64,000 nucleotides of DNA from Luteolibacter flavescens (GCF_025950085.1 NZ_JAPDDS010000012.1:62001-126000), one strand, 5' to 3'; positions 33,001 to 42,471 are shown, counted from the stretch's first letter. Notes: a model not told the origin generated them from the sequence alone. Numbers and translations: made by a program.

Positions 33001-35602
33001 CTATCCGGTCAACAAGCTCTACTTCAACAACCCGAACATCTCCGGTGCCCCCTCGAGCGGCTACGTGAACTTCGCAGCCACCTGCAACGTCCCGTTCTTC
33101 GAGGACCTGAAGGTTCACTGCATGACGAGTGCGCAGGCCGACATCCCGGCACCGCTCTACATCGCGGGAGGTTGGACTGGCGGCGGTGATACCTTCTTCA
33201 CGAATACGAAGTTCGACGAGACGCACCGCGGGTTTCCGGTGTCAGGTATCGCGGTGGGAGACTACCAGAACCCCGGCTCGCAAACCAGCTTCGTGGTGAA
33301 TGCCTCGCAGTCGATCTTCGGCTTGGTGCCGCTGAATTACCCGCTGCGCTGGAATGCTTCCTCGCGCTTTTTCACCTCGTGGGGGCCGTCGAAGAACGAC
33401 CTGCTGGTGGTGAACGTGGAGCATCAGGTGGACTACCTGAGCGCGGAGAATGCGGAGCTTTCCTTCGGTGCCCAGTATGACGGGCTGCCGCAGATCAACC
33501 TGGTGAGCACCGCTTATGATGCAGTGGAGGAGCAACTAGGCGCGGCACGCGCGCTGACCGATGCCGCGAGCCAATTCGTCACCGACACGCTGAACGAAGG
33601 CGTGGACCAGATCGGCCAGCTCGCCTCGGACAATGTCGAGCTGCTGCTCGACGAGACGCTCGGCAGGATCGAGGGAGAGGTGATCGACCCGCTTTATGAG
33701 GCGGTCGTGGATTCCTATCAGGATGCAGTCGCCGCGAACGAGCAATATGGCGACTGGGTGAATGCCTCGAGCGGCGATTTGAAGGTGGTCTTCGACCGCT
33801 ATCTGGACGGCAGCATCGGAGCGCCCGCGGAGAGCATCAAGGGCCGCCTCGACGACCTCGCGGACGCGGCAACGAGCGCTTCGAATCTGGTGGGCCGTGT
33901 GGACAAGGCATTGCTGCGCGGCATCCTCGCCATCGACTCGGTCACCGGAGAGATCCGCACCTTCCGGAATGGCGGCAGCGTGGTCGTGGATCTCACCGCC
34001 CCGCCGGGATACTCGCCGGACAAGGTGATCAATGGCATCTTGAAAAAGGTCGCCGGCCCCGGTGGCACGCAGGAGCGCCAGATCGTGCAGGCACTGGTGC
34101 GCGTGCTGATTTCAGAGCTGGCCCCGGACGACATCGCCTCGGTCCTGGAGCCGTTGCTGAATGACCTGAGCTCGGAACTGAATGGCGAACTCAACGAGCT
34201 GCTGCATGAGTTCGATCCCACGTTGGACCGCGTGACCGAGGCGTTGCTGGAGGCGCGTGGCTATCTGGTGACGCTGCGGTCGAAGCTGCAGGTCGGCCAG
34301 GAACTCATCACGAATTTCCAACAGATCGTCGCGGGTGCCTCCGCGGAGATCACGGCGATCATCAATGGCATCCGCGCGACCACATATGACTTCATCGACC
34401 GGATGGCGGCAGGCGCGACCTACCTGCCGAATACGGTGCTCGGCACGGCGGGCAACCTGCTCCATGAATTCGACAAGGAGGAATTCATGGCGATGATCCG
34501 CGCGGAGCTGCGCGACCGCCTGTTGGGAGCCGGATTCATCCAGCAGATCCAGTACACGCTGAGGCAGTACATTTCGGAGTTGGACCTGGCGATGAAGTCG
34601 GCGATCGACTCCGCCTTCGCCGAGGTGAACCGGATGTGCAAGGAGCTCATCAAGGAAGCACTCGGGCCGATTGACGATGCGATCAACGGGCTGATCGGCG
34701 ACGTGAATGCCTTCCTCGGCGCGGGCTCTATCGATGGCTATGCCCACATCCAGGGCGATACGCTGAGGAAGCTGAGGCTGGATGCAGAGGTGCAATTCAA
34801 GATCCCGGAGGAGATGAAGCTGCACGCCTTCTTCGAGATGAATTGCTACGACTCGCGGAGCGACGGCGGCGGATGCGTCGGGCCGGGCGAGATGCAGGTC
34901 GAGGTGAAGATCGGTGCGCTGGACGTGCCGCTGGACTGGGTGAGCCCAGATGTCCGCGCGGACCTGGAGGTGCGCTTCACGATGCAGACCGCTCCGGTGA
35001 TCAAGCCGATAGGAGTCGGCGGATCGCTGGCGATGACTTCCGGCGAGATCAATTTCCAGAGCATCAAGATCACGGAATTCGCCGCCAGCGTCGGCGTGGG
35101 CATCCAGGAGTGTTACCTCGCCGCGACGGCGCGCGTGGAGATCTCCAGCTACGAAGCGGCGGGCGGCATCTTCTTCGGCCGCACCTGCACGTTGGCTCCG
35201 TTGCTCCTGGTGGACCCCGATGTCGGGGACCTGCTAGGCACGCCGCCCTTCACCGGGGCGTATGTGTATGGAGAAGTGTGGATCCCGATTTCAGAGGTGG
35301 TGCTGGGCATTCCGGCGAGCTGCTTCTTCCGGATCTCCGCCGGTGTCGGTGCCGGGGCATTCTACTTCGTCGAGGGGCCCACCTTCGGCGGGAAGATGCT
35401 GCTGGGCGTGAGCGGCGAGGCTCTCTGCGTGGTCTCGATCAAGGGCCAGGTGAAGATGACCGGCGTGATGAACGGCGGCAGCCTGCGCTTCCGCGGCAAG
35501 GGCACACTGAGCGGCAAGGCCGGCTGGTGTCCCTTCTGTGTCGAATTCAGTGAAAGTGCGACCGTCACCTACCAGGACGGATCGTGGTCGGTGGATCTCT
35601 AA
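30029..35602 (+). CDS. Giant secreted protein 1 of 3: beta-rich ends, long helical middle
   Basis: The 1857-residue product has a signal peptide (cleavage near TATAQ, about residue 35). Residues of about 36-1150 are beta-rich with no recognised domain. Residues of about 1160-1570 switch to a long amphipathic helical region, for example QFVTDTLNEGVDQIGQLASDN, LEPLLNDLSSELNGELNELLHEFD and ISELDLAMKSAIDSAFAEVNRMCKELIKEA, suggesting coiled coils or a helical stalk. The last 280 residues return to beta-structure and are rich in cysteine (NCYDSRSDGGGC, ECYLAA, RTCTLAP, ASCFFRI, WCPFC), so disulfides are likely. No enzyme, anchor or sorting motif was seen. It is first in a three-gene operon; the next gene starts 13 bases after its stop. 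Confidence 0.85.
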   Translation: MKTLLTRIAGGVRRMPCVARNVLCSLSLVLTATAQTITADIQSISAPTGTLASPRYVVDSDGNNPAAGYTREAMTVTTSVRFTKNTADATAQGDFRLSAQLIDVETGLPVTLEAGLNVAPGTSQTITVSNAAPTATVNLSTSVDPGVDLGAGKAYLMRVTVQRLGTLTLPGGGGSLPIWLTADGPEDSGAFRVIHFTDAAAGAERWVRGYATGVTSWTRSYRMATDPAKNRFHATVPYFMARYDLGGTTTSIPFRITATVTDDTGANVPLVNGGVTTLNVSMAATVVGIPAQPSTSTGTFTATFAPVNQLDSRGRTYKVRLAIEHQENPPLVYHSDGETGDTPLSRLMDFNGTLRFSGVAAQINTLANNPIATSLGADFVNTTIQVSAGSVPGRPYTFGSSASLGVRLETDGDAVVVSGSETIAQTPEATYGGVKVTYPSTWLSASGATAGSAILHLPQGLGMTPNRATSNNRYRSSINFGSTLPLTSSFRHTGALSLGFGSNAWVFDEARPMLYQASDVTFETSGEMRFKSVAAEWAHVAAFSRLETNQATGLHESPEMSYRLTNDGVLRFAKILSASDTVFTAASDGSARTKEAGLEIADGSFHTHFPRGAEVKWDGGGAGKIADGVFGPGSELADVKTVKLNYDGSCTDDACGPAGGAVDGVAGITQSGRMLITPDGGLHALSDLDPLTLKWGIKGDGAGGSGPHTHRSDKFETGDFFMPGHQLYDAENALMKSPAFAAKGAVLAPGALLLAGYDSSSQKSVQPETPEYRKGTGAYAGYTMTVEKPSEGASQIADMTSEYRYDLQEQVTKYYVRSSGISGRHVAMEGGFDPEVVMYGYPFRLNLFQLTYLSNENEDSWINGEVTVPYPSDFTLLFSNLMLSCSGALEQATLDPKDDGAKTLAYWNGSFKPMAMDFRPPVGASCYSERFLTLGLVTGAANITTPLAGTLAFRPNGNIATLADQIVGADGRLGLPGKVYMKGPGNERYPLYPVNKLYFNNPNISGAPSSGYVNFAATCNVPFFEDLKVHCMTSAQADIPAPLYIAGGWTGGGDTFFTNTKFDETHRGFPVSGIAVGDYQNPGSQTSFVVNASQSIFGLVPLNYPLRWNASSRFFTSWGPSKNDLLVVNVEHQVDYLSAENAELSFGAQYDGLPQINLVSTAYDAVEEQLGAARALTDAASQFVTDTLNEGVDQIGQLASDNVELLLDETLGRIEGEVIDPLYEAVVDSYQDAVAANEQYGDWVNASSGDLKVVFDRYLDGSIGAPAESIKGRLDDLADAATSASNLVGRVDKALLRGILAIDSVTGEIRTFRNGGSVVVDLTAPPGYSPDKVINGILKKVAGPGGTQERQIVQALVRVLISELAPDDIASVLEPLLNDLSSELNGELNELLHEFDPTLDRVTEALLEARGYLVTLRSKLQVGQELITNFQQIVAGASAEITAIINGIRATTYDFIDRMAAGATYLPNTVLGTAGNLLHEFDKEEFMAMIRAELRDRLLGAGFIQQIQYTLRQYISELDLAMKSAIDSAFAEVNRMCKELIKEALGPIDDAINGLIGDVNAFLGAGSIDGYAHIQGDTLRKLRLDAEVQFKIPEEMKLHAFFEMNCYDSRSDGGGCVGPGEMQVEVKIGALDVPLDWVSPDVRADLEVRFTMQTAPVIKPIGVGGSLAMTSGEINFQSIKITEFAASVGVGIQECYLAATARVEISSYEAAGGIFFGRTCTLAPLLLVDPDVGDLLGTPPFTGAYVYGEVWIPISEVVLGIPASCFFRISAGVGAGAFYFVEGPTFGGKMLLGVSGEALCVVSIKGQVKMTGVMNGGSLRFRGKGTLSGKAGWCPFCVEFSESATVTYQDGSWSVDL

Positions 35603-35615
35603 CCAACTTCCCGTC

Positions 35616-38600
35616 ATGTTCCGGAAACTCTTCCTGACGCTGGCCGCGTCCTGCCTGTCGCTCATTGCCCCGCTGTCCGCCCAGGGCACGGATCCCTTGC
35701 TCACCACCGTGGGCACCACCGTCTCTGCCGATGGTAAGACGCATGCCTACGTGCTATGGCAGCCGGGCAATGCGGCGAGCACCTTCGGCAAGCGCTTCGC
35801 CATCTATTCGAAGCCCGGACCGATCGGTGCCGCGGGCAATTTCACGCGGCTGGGAATCCAGACGCTGCAGACCTCCCCGGCCACCATTCGCGCGCTGCTG
35901 GTGCTGGGTGAGAAGATCGACGTGGCAGGCGAGCATGCACCGGAGCGCATCGACGGCCTCTACCGCGATGTCACCTTCAATGCCGCCGAGCCTCCTGCCA
36001 CCCCGGCGGATCCGAATCTGGATGCCGCTGGCAAGCTGGCCTACCTGATCGCCTCGGCGGTCGATGACCCGAAGCTCCTGGGCAGGCTCTTCTTCCTCGG
36101 TCGCGCGCATCCAGGCGTGATGATGTGCCTCGGCCATGCCTTCGCCATCCAGGTGACTGCGGGTGCCGCCACCTACGAGGTGCGCGAGGTTGGCGGGAAT
36201 GACCAGGATCTCCAGGTGGTGGGTCGCGTGGTGCTCGATCCCGCGACCCCGGTGGTGCTGGACGCGCCGGCGTCCCCGATCCAGGTGCCGCACCCCGTCA
36301 CCGCGGGCTCGCAGTATCCCATCAATCCGAAGGACAATCTCAACGCTCGTTTCCGCTGGGGCGTTGGCCCGGTCCTCAAGGCGAAGATGCCTTACTCCTT
36401 CGGCTTCGATCTTTTCCGCGTGAAGGAAAGCGTGGCCGTTTCGCTGGGATGGCACACGACGGCTCCCGATCCGGCGGTGATGCTGGATGCGGTGGAGGGC
36501 GAAGATCCCACCGACCCCACTCCGGATTTCGGACGGGTGAACATGCTGCCGGTGATGATCGGCGACCTGCTCGACCCGGCGGCTGCTGCGGACCTCTCGA
36601 ACAAGGAGCGCTTCGACCTCGCCGACGATGGCGTGTGGTACCGGGGTGAGGATGGCCGCCAGATCCGGCGTCCTTTTGCGGATGGCGAGAGCTTCTACTA
36701 CTACGTGGCGGCGCGCGGCATCACCGGTCTGCCGGGCAAGCTCTCGCCGGGATCGCTGGTGCGCATGTGCGACCGCATGCCCCCGGACCCGCCGTCGATC
36801 ATCTCGGTTCAGAGCACATTCGTCCCCGCTCCCGTGCCCGCCGGGCAGAATGGATCGCAATTCCTGCGCGTGAAGTTCCGCCAGGTGAATGGCGAGGAAA
36901 TGTCCGACACCGCGACGGGCTACTATGTTTATCGTTGGTCCACGTCCAACGACTACCTCGCCAGCGCGGGAAATCCCATGACGGGGCGCATCGGCTACGT
37001 GGCACACACGCCGGGGCAGACCTACGCCACCTTTGACGACAAGGGTGCGGGCGCTCCCACGATCACGACGCACCCTGACCGCGCGGTGTGGTACACCATC
37101 CGTGCGGTGGGAAATTCCGCCTGCCCGGGAGAAACGCTCGGTGGCCATGGTGCTCCGGCATCAGGAGTGCTGCGCGACTTCAAGGCTCCGGATGGTCCCA
37201 CGGGCAGCTTCCTGGTTTGCCGCACGTTGCCGGGAATCGAGTTCGTCCGTCGCAGCGGCGAGAAGCCGAAGGATGGAAGCATCCCGCGGGAATACGAGGG
37301 CATCACCGTGGACGTGGCCCGCGAGCATTCCACCGTGGTCGGTGCGGACATCCAGATCCTGCTCGGCAAGTCGCAGGAATCCTCCGTGACGCTGTATGAA
37401 AAGCGCCACTACTTCCAGCGCACGGACCTGATCCGCGTCACGCTGCCCTTCCGCGAGCCGATGGGAAAATCCGAGTTCCTCTTCGTCCGCGTGCGTGCCC
37501 TGGGCGGGAATGGCATGGTGTCCGGCTATACGCAGGGCACATCCCCCGAGAGCCAGGGGCTTCCGTATGCTCGGTATGAATTCAAGACGTCGGCGACGCG
37601 CCGGTGCAGCCCCATCGGCTCGGTCCCGGACAATCCGCCGAAGCATGACTCCTTCAATCCCGATGGAACCGCGAATCCCATCGGAGGCTCGATCGAGGTT
37701 CCTCCGAACCAAGGCGTGAAGGAGTGGCGCATCTACCGCCGCGTCGGCGATGGTGGCGAACTCTCCCTGATCGCGAAGCAGGAGGGCAGCATCCCGCCGT
37801 CCTCCGTGTGGGAAGACGATGCGCTGCCCGCGCAGAATGGCGTGCAGGTCTGCTACTACGCTCAGGTCTTCGACCAGAATGCGAATCCGAGCCCGCTGAT
37901 CCCGCTGGGCTGCGTGGTACTCACGAATCCCGACCTGCCGACGCCGATGCTTTCGCCGGTGGAGTTGCTGGACGAGTCCGGCGGCGTGGCCCAAGCGCAG
38001 CTCGAGTGGTTCTGCGATCCGGTGGGCGTGGACCGCTTTGAAATCCTCATCGCCCAGGAGGGCGGGGGAGTGCCGGAAATCACCGGCCTGTCGGAAGTCC
38101 TCGGCGAGTCGCCGGTGGCGGGCATCCCGAGCGAGGATCCGGATCTTTCTTTCTACCCCTTCCAGACGCCCCGGGTCACTTCGGTCTTCGGCCCGGGTCC
38201 GGCCTTCGGCTACAAGATCGGCGTGCCGGCGGACAAGGTGCTGCACTTCGCGGTGCGCGCCTGTGGGCCAGGTCCCTTTCCGCGGCCCGGCGGTGCGGCG
38301 AGCAATGTGGTGCGTACCCGCTGGCAGACCACGGAGAGCGGTCCGCAGCCCATCATCCCGTGGCCCGCACGGCCGATACCCGGGACCTACGAGATGCGTC
38401 GTACCATCGAGACCTACGCTCCGGGCGAGGGCCCGCTGTGGACGATGAAAATGCCTGCCAACAGCGACGTTGCCACGTGCGTCCTCGTCGGTCTCGTGCG
38501 GGGTGCCATCGAAAGCTCCGGACAAGGGAAGTCCACCATGATTCAAGGCAGCACTCCTCCGGAGGACCGGCTTTTCCGCCTGCGGAACTCGCTGGAGAGC

Positions 38601-39035
38601 GGCGGCAGCACGCGCCCGCTGATGGACTTCATGATCTATCGCTACCAGCTTCCGAGTGCCGCCTTCCCGACGGCCAGGCCGAATCTCGTCCAATGCACCC
38701 CGCTGCTCGACCGCATGTCTTGGCGACGCGTCACCTTTGGCAAGGACCCCGGCATCCAGCTCTCGGATCCCTTCTTCCGCGTGGTGAATCTTCGCGAGAA
38801 TTACAACATCCCGCTCGCCGGGCCTTGGACCGATACCGTCCTGCCCACCATCGGTAATCCTATCACCTCGGGTCTCGCGCGTCCTCCCTACATCCCTGCC
38901 GATGTCACCGCGGCGATCCTTGTCGATGATCCTTTGCCGGTCATTGAGGGAGCCCGCTATCGCCACCTCATCGTCACCTTCACCGAACGCGGCGAGATCC
39001 GGAACGTGATCCCGCTCGAACCCGTCCAGCACTAA
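35616..39035 (+). CDS. Giant secreted protein 2 of 3: fibronectin-III-like modules
   Basis: The 1139-residue product starts with a signal peptide (MFRKLFLTLAASCLSLIAPLSAQ), which fixes the start at 35616; the longer open frame upstream overlaps the preceding gene. Several segments look like fibronectin type III or related beta-sandwich modules, such as SDTATGYYVYRWSTSND, VKEWRIYRRVGDGGELSLIAKQ...QVCYYAQVFDQNANPSP and VAQAQLEWFCDPVGVDRFEILIAQ. These modules usually mediate protein or carbohydrate contacts in secreted proteins. No catalytic motif or membrane anchor was found. It is the middle gene of the operon, 13 bases after the first and 19 before the third. Confidence 0.85.
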   Translation: MFRKLFLTLAASCLSLIAPLSAQGTDPLLTTVGTTVSADGKTHAYVLWQPGNAASTFGKRFAIYSKPGPIGAAGNFTRLGIQTLQTSPATIRALLVLGEKIDVAGEHAPERIDGLYRDVTFNAAEPPATPADPNLDAAGKLAYLIASAVDDPKLLGRLFFLGRAHPGVMMCLGHAFAIQVTAGAATYEVREVGGNDQDLQVVGRVVLDPATPVVLDAPASPIQVPHPVTAGSQYPINPKDNLNARFRWGVGPVLKAKMPYSFGFDLFRVKESVAVSLGWHTTAPDPAVMLDAVEGEDPTDPTPDFGRVNMLPVMIGDLLDPAAAADLSNKERFDLADDGVWYRGEDGRQIRRPFADGESFYYYVAARGITGLPGKLSPGSLVRMCDRMPPDPPSIISVQSTFVPAPVPAGQNGSQFLRVKFRQVNGEEMSDTATGYYVYRWSTSNDYLASAGNPMTGRIGYVAHTPGQTYATFDDKGAGAPTITTHPDRAVWYTIRAVGNSACPGETLGGHGAPASGVLRDFKAPDGPTGSFLVCRTLPGIEFVRRSGEKPKDGSIPREYEGITVDVAREHSTVVGADIQILLGKSQESSVTLYEKRHYFQRTDLIRVTLPFREPMGKSEFLFVRVRALGGNGMVSGYTQGTSPESQGLPYARYEFKTSATRRCSPIGSVPDNPPKHDSFNPDGTANPIGGSIEVPPNQGVKEWRIYRRVGDGGELSLIAKQEGSIPPSSVWEDDALPAQNGVQVCYYAQVFDQNANPSPLIPLGCVVLTNPDLPTPMLSPVELLDESGGVAQAQLEWFCDPVGVDRFEILIAQEGGGVPEITGLSEVLGESPVAGIPSEDPDLSFYPFQTPRVTSVFGPGPAFGYKIGVPADKVLHFAVRACGPGPFPRPGGAASNVVRTRWQTTESGPQPIIPWPARPIPGTYEMRRTIETYAPGEGPLWTMKMPANSDVATCVLVGLVRGAIESSGQGKSTMIQGSTPPEDRLFRLRNSLESGGSTRPLMDFMIYRYQLPSAAFPTARPNLVQCTPLLDRMSWRRVTFGKDPGIQLSDPFFRVVNLRENYNIPLAGPWTDTVLPTIGNPITSGLARPPYIPADVTAAILVDDPLPVIEGARYRHLIVTFTERGEIRNVIPLEPVQH

Positions 39036-39054
39036 TCCAACGAAGACGGTCGCC

Positions 39055-42000
39055 ATGAAAGCATCCATCACCCTTGCCCTGCTGGCCCCCGCGCTCCTCC
39101 GTGCCGAGCCCGTCTCACGCCTCGCGGCGGAGTGGTTCGTGCCGAGTCCATCCTCGCCAAAGGATTTCGCCCTCGTCGATTCCGCCACCGGCACCGTGCG
39201 CCTCGGCTCCACGGGGAGCGATGGCCAGACGAGCTTTTCGCCTCCGGTCAGCACAGGCATCTCGAATGTAGCGGATACCGCGTGGGCCATCTATGGCGGC
39301 ACAGGCGTGCTGTCGCTGGCGTCTCCGGATACGAACCGCGTCGCGCTGGTGCTGCCCGGCCAGCCGATACCGGTGGCCCGCACCTTCACCTCGCACACCG
39401 GCATCGGTCCGTCCGGCGTCGGCGAGATCGACGGAGGCAGCGGCATGGAGTGGGCGCTGTCCACGATCCACAATGGCGGGGCGAATGGCGCACGGCAGGA
39501 GGTATTCAATGTGCTTGCGACGACGCCCGTTTCGCTCGGCAGCGGCTCGACGAATGTCCCCATCCATCGCCTTGAGCCGCTCCGTGATTCGTCGAATGGC
39601 CGCACCGTCGGTCTCTACGCCGCGGCGAGCGGGGCGAATACCGGCTTTGGCATCCTGCAGCGCAGCGGTGCCAGTGTGGTTCGCTCGACGCGCATCACTC
39701 TTTCCGGGACCGCGTATCCGGTGAGCAATGTGATCACCTCATCCGGCGAGACCATCGTGATGGGCTATCGTCAGGGCAATGCCACCGCGCACCTGCTGCG
39801 GGTGACCACGCCGGTCACCACCGCATCCACCTTCACGAATGCGACGATCACCCTGCCTTATCTCGTTTCGTCGGTCCTGCCCGTATTGCAGGGCGGCACG
39901 GGAAACATCACCGACGGCATCCTCGCCATCGCGGCGGACGGGTCGAAGGCCGAGTGGTTCCGCGTGAATGCGGCGGCGAATGCGCTGGTCACCACCGGCG
40001 TCACCTTTCCCGCGCCTGCGGGCGGCTTTGTTACCGGGCTGTTGCCGCTGCCAGGCATCGGTGTGGTGCGCCTGAGCGGAGCCACGGCAGGCGGTCCTTC
40101 GACGGCCTTCGAGACATCGCAGTGGAATGGCTCGGCGTGGACCGTAACGGACACCGGCGATTTGCCAGCGCTTCCTTCGGGCGCGGCGAATTTCGCGACG
40201 CTGCTTTTCTATTCGGCGAATCCACAGGCGGATGAGTCCGCGCGGTTGCTGGGCATCCAGAATGCCCCGCATTGGACGAGGCGCTCCGGTGCATTCTCAG
40301 CCGTGCCCGCGTCGGTGATGAAGGAGAGCTTCGTCTCCAGCACCGGCGGTCTCGGCAGTGCGGTGAGCGAGACGGTGTATGCTCCCTCCGGCACGAATTA
40401 CGTGGTGACGAATCAGGTGGAAGCGGGGCTCAGCATTTCTGCGGTGGGGAATTCCATCGCGGCGCTCTATACGCCTTCGCTCGTCGTGGAACCAGCCACC
40501 GGCAGCTATGAGCAGGCATTTCAGGTGACCGCACTGTATGATGCGGAGCGCTATGATCTGCTGTGGCGGCGCATGCCTTCCGGATCGTGGATGAGCTGGA
40601 ATGGTCCGCTCGGCGTGGGCTATGACATCGGCCTGCAATTCCGTCTGCGTGACGTGGCGACCGGTGCGAGCGGCGCGATCGTCACTCGCGACTACGACCT
40701 GCCCGCGGCGGCGCTCGCCAGCCAGGACTCGGATGGCGATGGCGTGCCGGACTACGTGGAGATCGGTCTCGCGCTCGATCCCTTCGCGGGTGCCGACAGC
40801 GATGGCGACGGTGTGTCGGATCTGGCGGAACTTCTCGCCAATACGGACCCGGGTTCCGCGGCGAGCTTTCCTGCCAATCCCGCCGACATCGGCGCGGCCA
40901 GTGGCATCGATCTCGTGGCGGTCCCGCGCAATGCCGCGGGCACGGAAATGGCCACGGGCGAGCAGATGAATGTCCGCCGTCAGGATGGCAGCCTCGTCGC
41001 GCAGGGACTGATGCAGGCCATCGCCCCGGCGCTCCCGGATGGTGGTGTTCGCGGGGCACGGCTGCGCGCGGACTCGAACCTGCCGACCGACGAGCTGATC
41101 GTGTTGGATTCCCCGCTCTACTTCGACCTGACGAATTCCACACGGAACGGTCGTGAGATCCTGCGGGTGATGCAGCCCGTGCTGCCGCCGAAATTCTCGC
41201 CTGTCTTCACGCCCTCCGGCACCGACCTCTCGGCAGATACGGCAGGATGGGTGGCGGCTGCCCAGGCTGCGGCCACGACCTACCGGCGCATCCCCGCGAG
41301 GACCACGCTGGACCCGGAGGACAGTGCCGTCGCTGTGCTCGTGGAGTCGCTGGTGCATGCCGGACTCGCCACGGCGCGACCGGCCGAACTGCCTGCCCCG
41401 CAGGTCTCGGAGTTCTCTTTCTTCCCCGGTCGCGCGTCGGACAGCACGCGGATCTATCTGGGTGCAGCGGATAGGGCATTGCTGGATGCCGCGGGATTCT
41501 CCATGCCCGCGGCGCTGACCGTTGCCACGGGAGCGAAGGCCGCGATGACCCCGCTGGCGGATGCGATTTATCAACGCCACGTCACCGGTGTAGCAGCGTC
41601 TCCGGGCATGATGCCGCCCTTCGATGCGCTGCGGATCATCCTCCGCGGGGGCGATGCACCCAACGGCTATGCTGGGGCTGCGACTCCTGCCGTGATCACC
41701 TCTGCCCGCACGGCTTTCAATACCGCGCTGGCCGCCACATCTTCGATCTATCGTCCGGTGCAGACCTGGACCGTGGAGATTCCAGTGACCTCACAGGGAC
41801 GCGCGATCTATCCGCGTGTCAGCGACGGCGTGCAAGTGATGCTGCTGGACGCGAGCGGGGATCGCTTCGCGCTGGAGCAGGGGATGGGATTGCGCCCCGG
41901 CTCCCGTTTCGCGGTGACGGGCTATACCGATTCGCCGCCTTTCAATGGCCGACCGACCCTCGTGGTCACCCGGGTCGCCGTCGCCTTGCTGCCCGCCTCG

Positions 42001-42429
42001 AGCGATCGCGATGATGATGGCAATCTTTTGGACGATGAATGGGAGCGCTTCTTCTTTGGCTCGACCGGTCAAGACGCCTTCAGCGAGCCACAACCTGGCT
42101 ACAGCCTGCTCCAGTATTTCCTCGACGGGCTCGATCCGCGCGGCGGTGACATCCCGGCAGGAGAAGCGGTCTCGCTGCTGCCGGTGTCGGTGGATTTCGC
42201 GCCATCGGCAGGTGGGAGCTTCGAGCTCCAGTTCGCCTTCCCCGCGAGCTACGCGGATCGCTTCGACTTCATCGTGGAAGCCAGCACCACGCTCGGTGCC
42301 GGGAGCTTCGCGAAGGTGAACAGCGCCACGATCAGCTCGCTAGGTGGCGATCTCTACCGCGCCACCGTCCCCGCTTCCGCCGCCACCGCCCCGGCCACCT
42401 TCTACCGCGTGCGCATCGCGCTGAAGTGA
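39055..42429 (+). CDS. Giant secreted protein 3 of 3: propeller-like N-terminus and calcium-type motifs
   Basis: The 1124-residue product has a short signal peptide (MKASITLALLAPALLRAEP). The N-terminal 400 residues are repetitive and beta-rich, with units such as GISNVADTAWAIYGGTGVLSLASPDTNRVALV that suggest a propeller. Near residues 560-600 are two calcium-type motifs, SQDSDGDGVPDYVEIGLALDP and ADSDGDGVSDLAELLANTDP, of the thrombospondin-3/dockerin-like kind, and a third, DRDDDGNLLDDEWERFFFG, lies near residue 985. The C-terminus ends in a beta-module closing with FYRVRIALK, a tail type I associate with secreted Verrucomicrobia proteins. It is the last gene of the operon. Confidence 0.85.
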   Translation: MKASITLALLAPALLRAEPVSRLAAEWFVPSPSSPKDFALVDSATGTVRLGSTGSDGQTSFSPPVSTGISNVADTAWAIYGGTGVLSLASPDTNRVALVLPGQPIPVARTFTSHTGIGPSGVGEIDGGSGMEWALSTIHNGGANGARQEVFNVLATTPVSLGSGSTNVPIHRLEPLRDSSNGRTVGLYAAASGANTGFGILQRSGASVVRSTRITLSGTAYPVSNVITSSGETIVMGYRQGNATAHLLRVTTPVTTASTFTNATITLPYLVSSVLPVLQGGTGNITDGILAIAADGSKAEWFRVNAAANALVTTGVTFPAPAGGFVTGLLPLPGIGVVRLSGATAGGPSTAFETSQWNGSAWTVTDTGDLPALPSGAANFATLLFYSANPQADESARLLGIQNAPHWTRRSGAFSAVPASVMKESFVSSTGGLGSAVSETVYAPSGTNYVVTNQVEAGLSISAVGNSIAALYTPSLVVEPATGSYEQAFQVTALYDAERYDLLWRRMPSGSWMSWNGPLGVGYDIGLQFRLRDVATGASGAIVTRDYDLPAAALASQDSDGDGVPDYVEIGLALDPFAGADSDGDGVSDLAELLANTDPGSAASFPANPADIGAASGIDLVAVPRNAAGTEMATGEQMNVRRQDGSLVAQGLMQAIAPALPDGGVRGARLRADSNLPTDELIVLDSPLYFDLTNSTRNGREILRVMQPVLPPKFSPVFTPSGTDLSADTAGWVAAAQAAATTYRRIPARTTLDPEDSAVAVLVESLVHAGLATARPAELPAPQVSEFSFFPGRASDSTRIYLGAADRALLDAAGFSMPAALTVATGAKAAMTPLADAIYQRHVTGVAASPGMMPPFDALRIILRGGDAPNGYAGAATPAVITSARTAFNTALAATSSIYRPVQTWTVEIPVTSQGRAIYPRVSDGVQVMLLDASGDRFALEQGMGLRPGSRFAVTGYTDSPPFNGRPTLVVTRVAVALLPASSDRDDDGNLLDDEWERFFFGSTGQDAFSEPQPGYSLLQYFLDGLDPRGGDIPAGEAVSLLPVSVDFAPSAGGSFELQFAFPASYADRFDFIVEASTTLGAGSFAKVNSATISSLGGDLYRATVPASAATAPATFYRVRIALK

Positions 42430-42447
42430 CGGGGTGGGGGCGGTTCC

Positions 42448-42471
42448 ACATGGGGGCAAACAGCCCCGTGT
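42448..42471 (+). terminator. Weak stem-loop after the giant-protein operon
   Basis: ACATGGGG and CCCCGTGT form an 8-bp stem with one T-G pair and an 8-base loop, 19 bases past the stop codon. The downstream bases (TGGATTTATGG) are only mildly T-rich, so this is a weak candidate. Confidence 0.3.
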
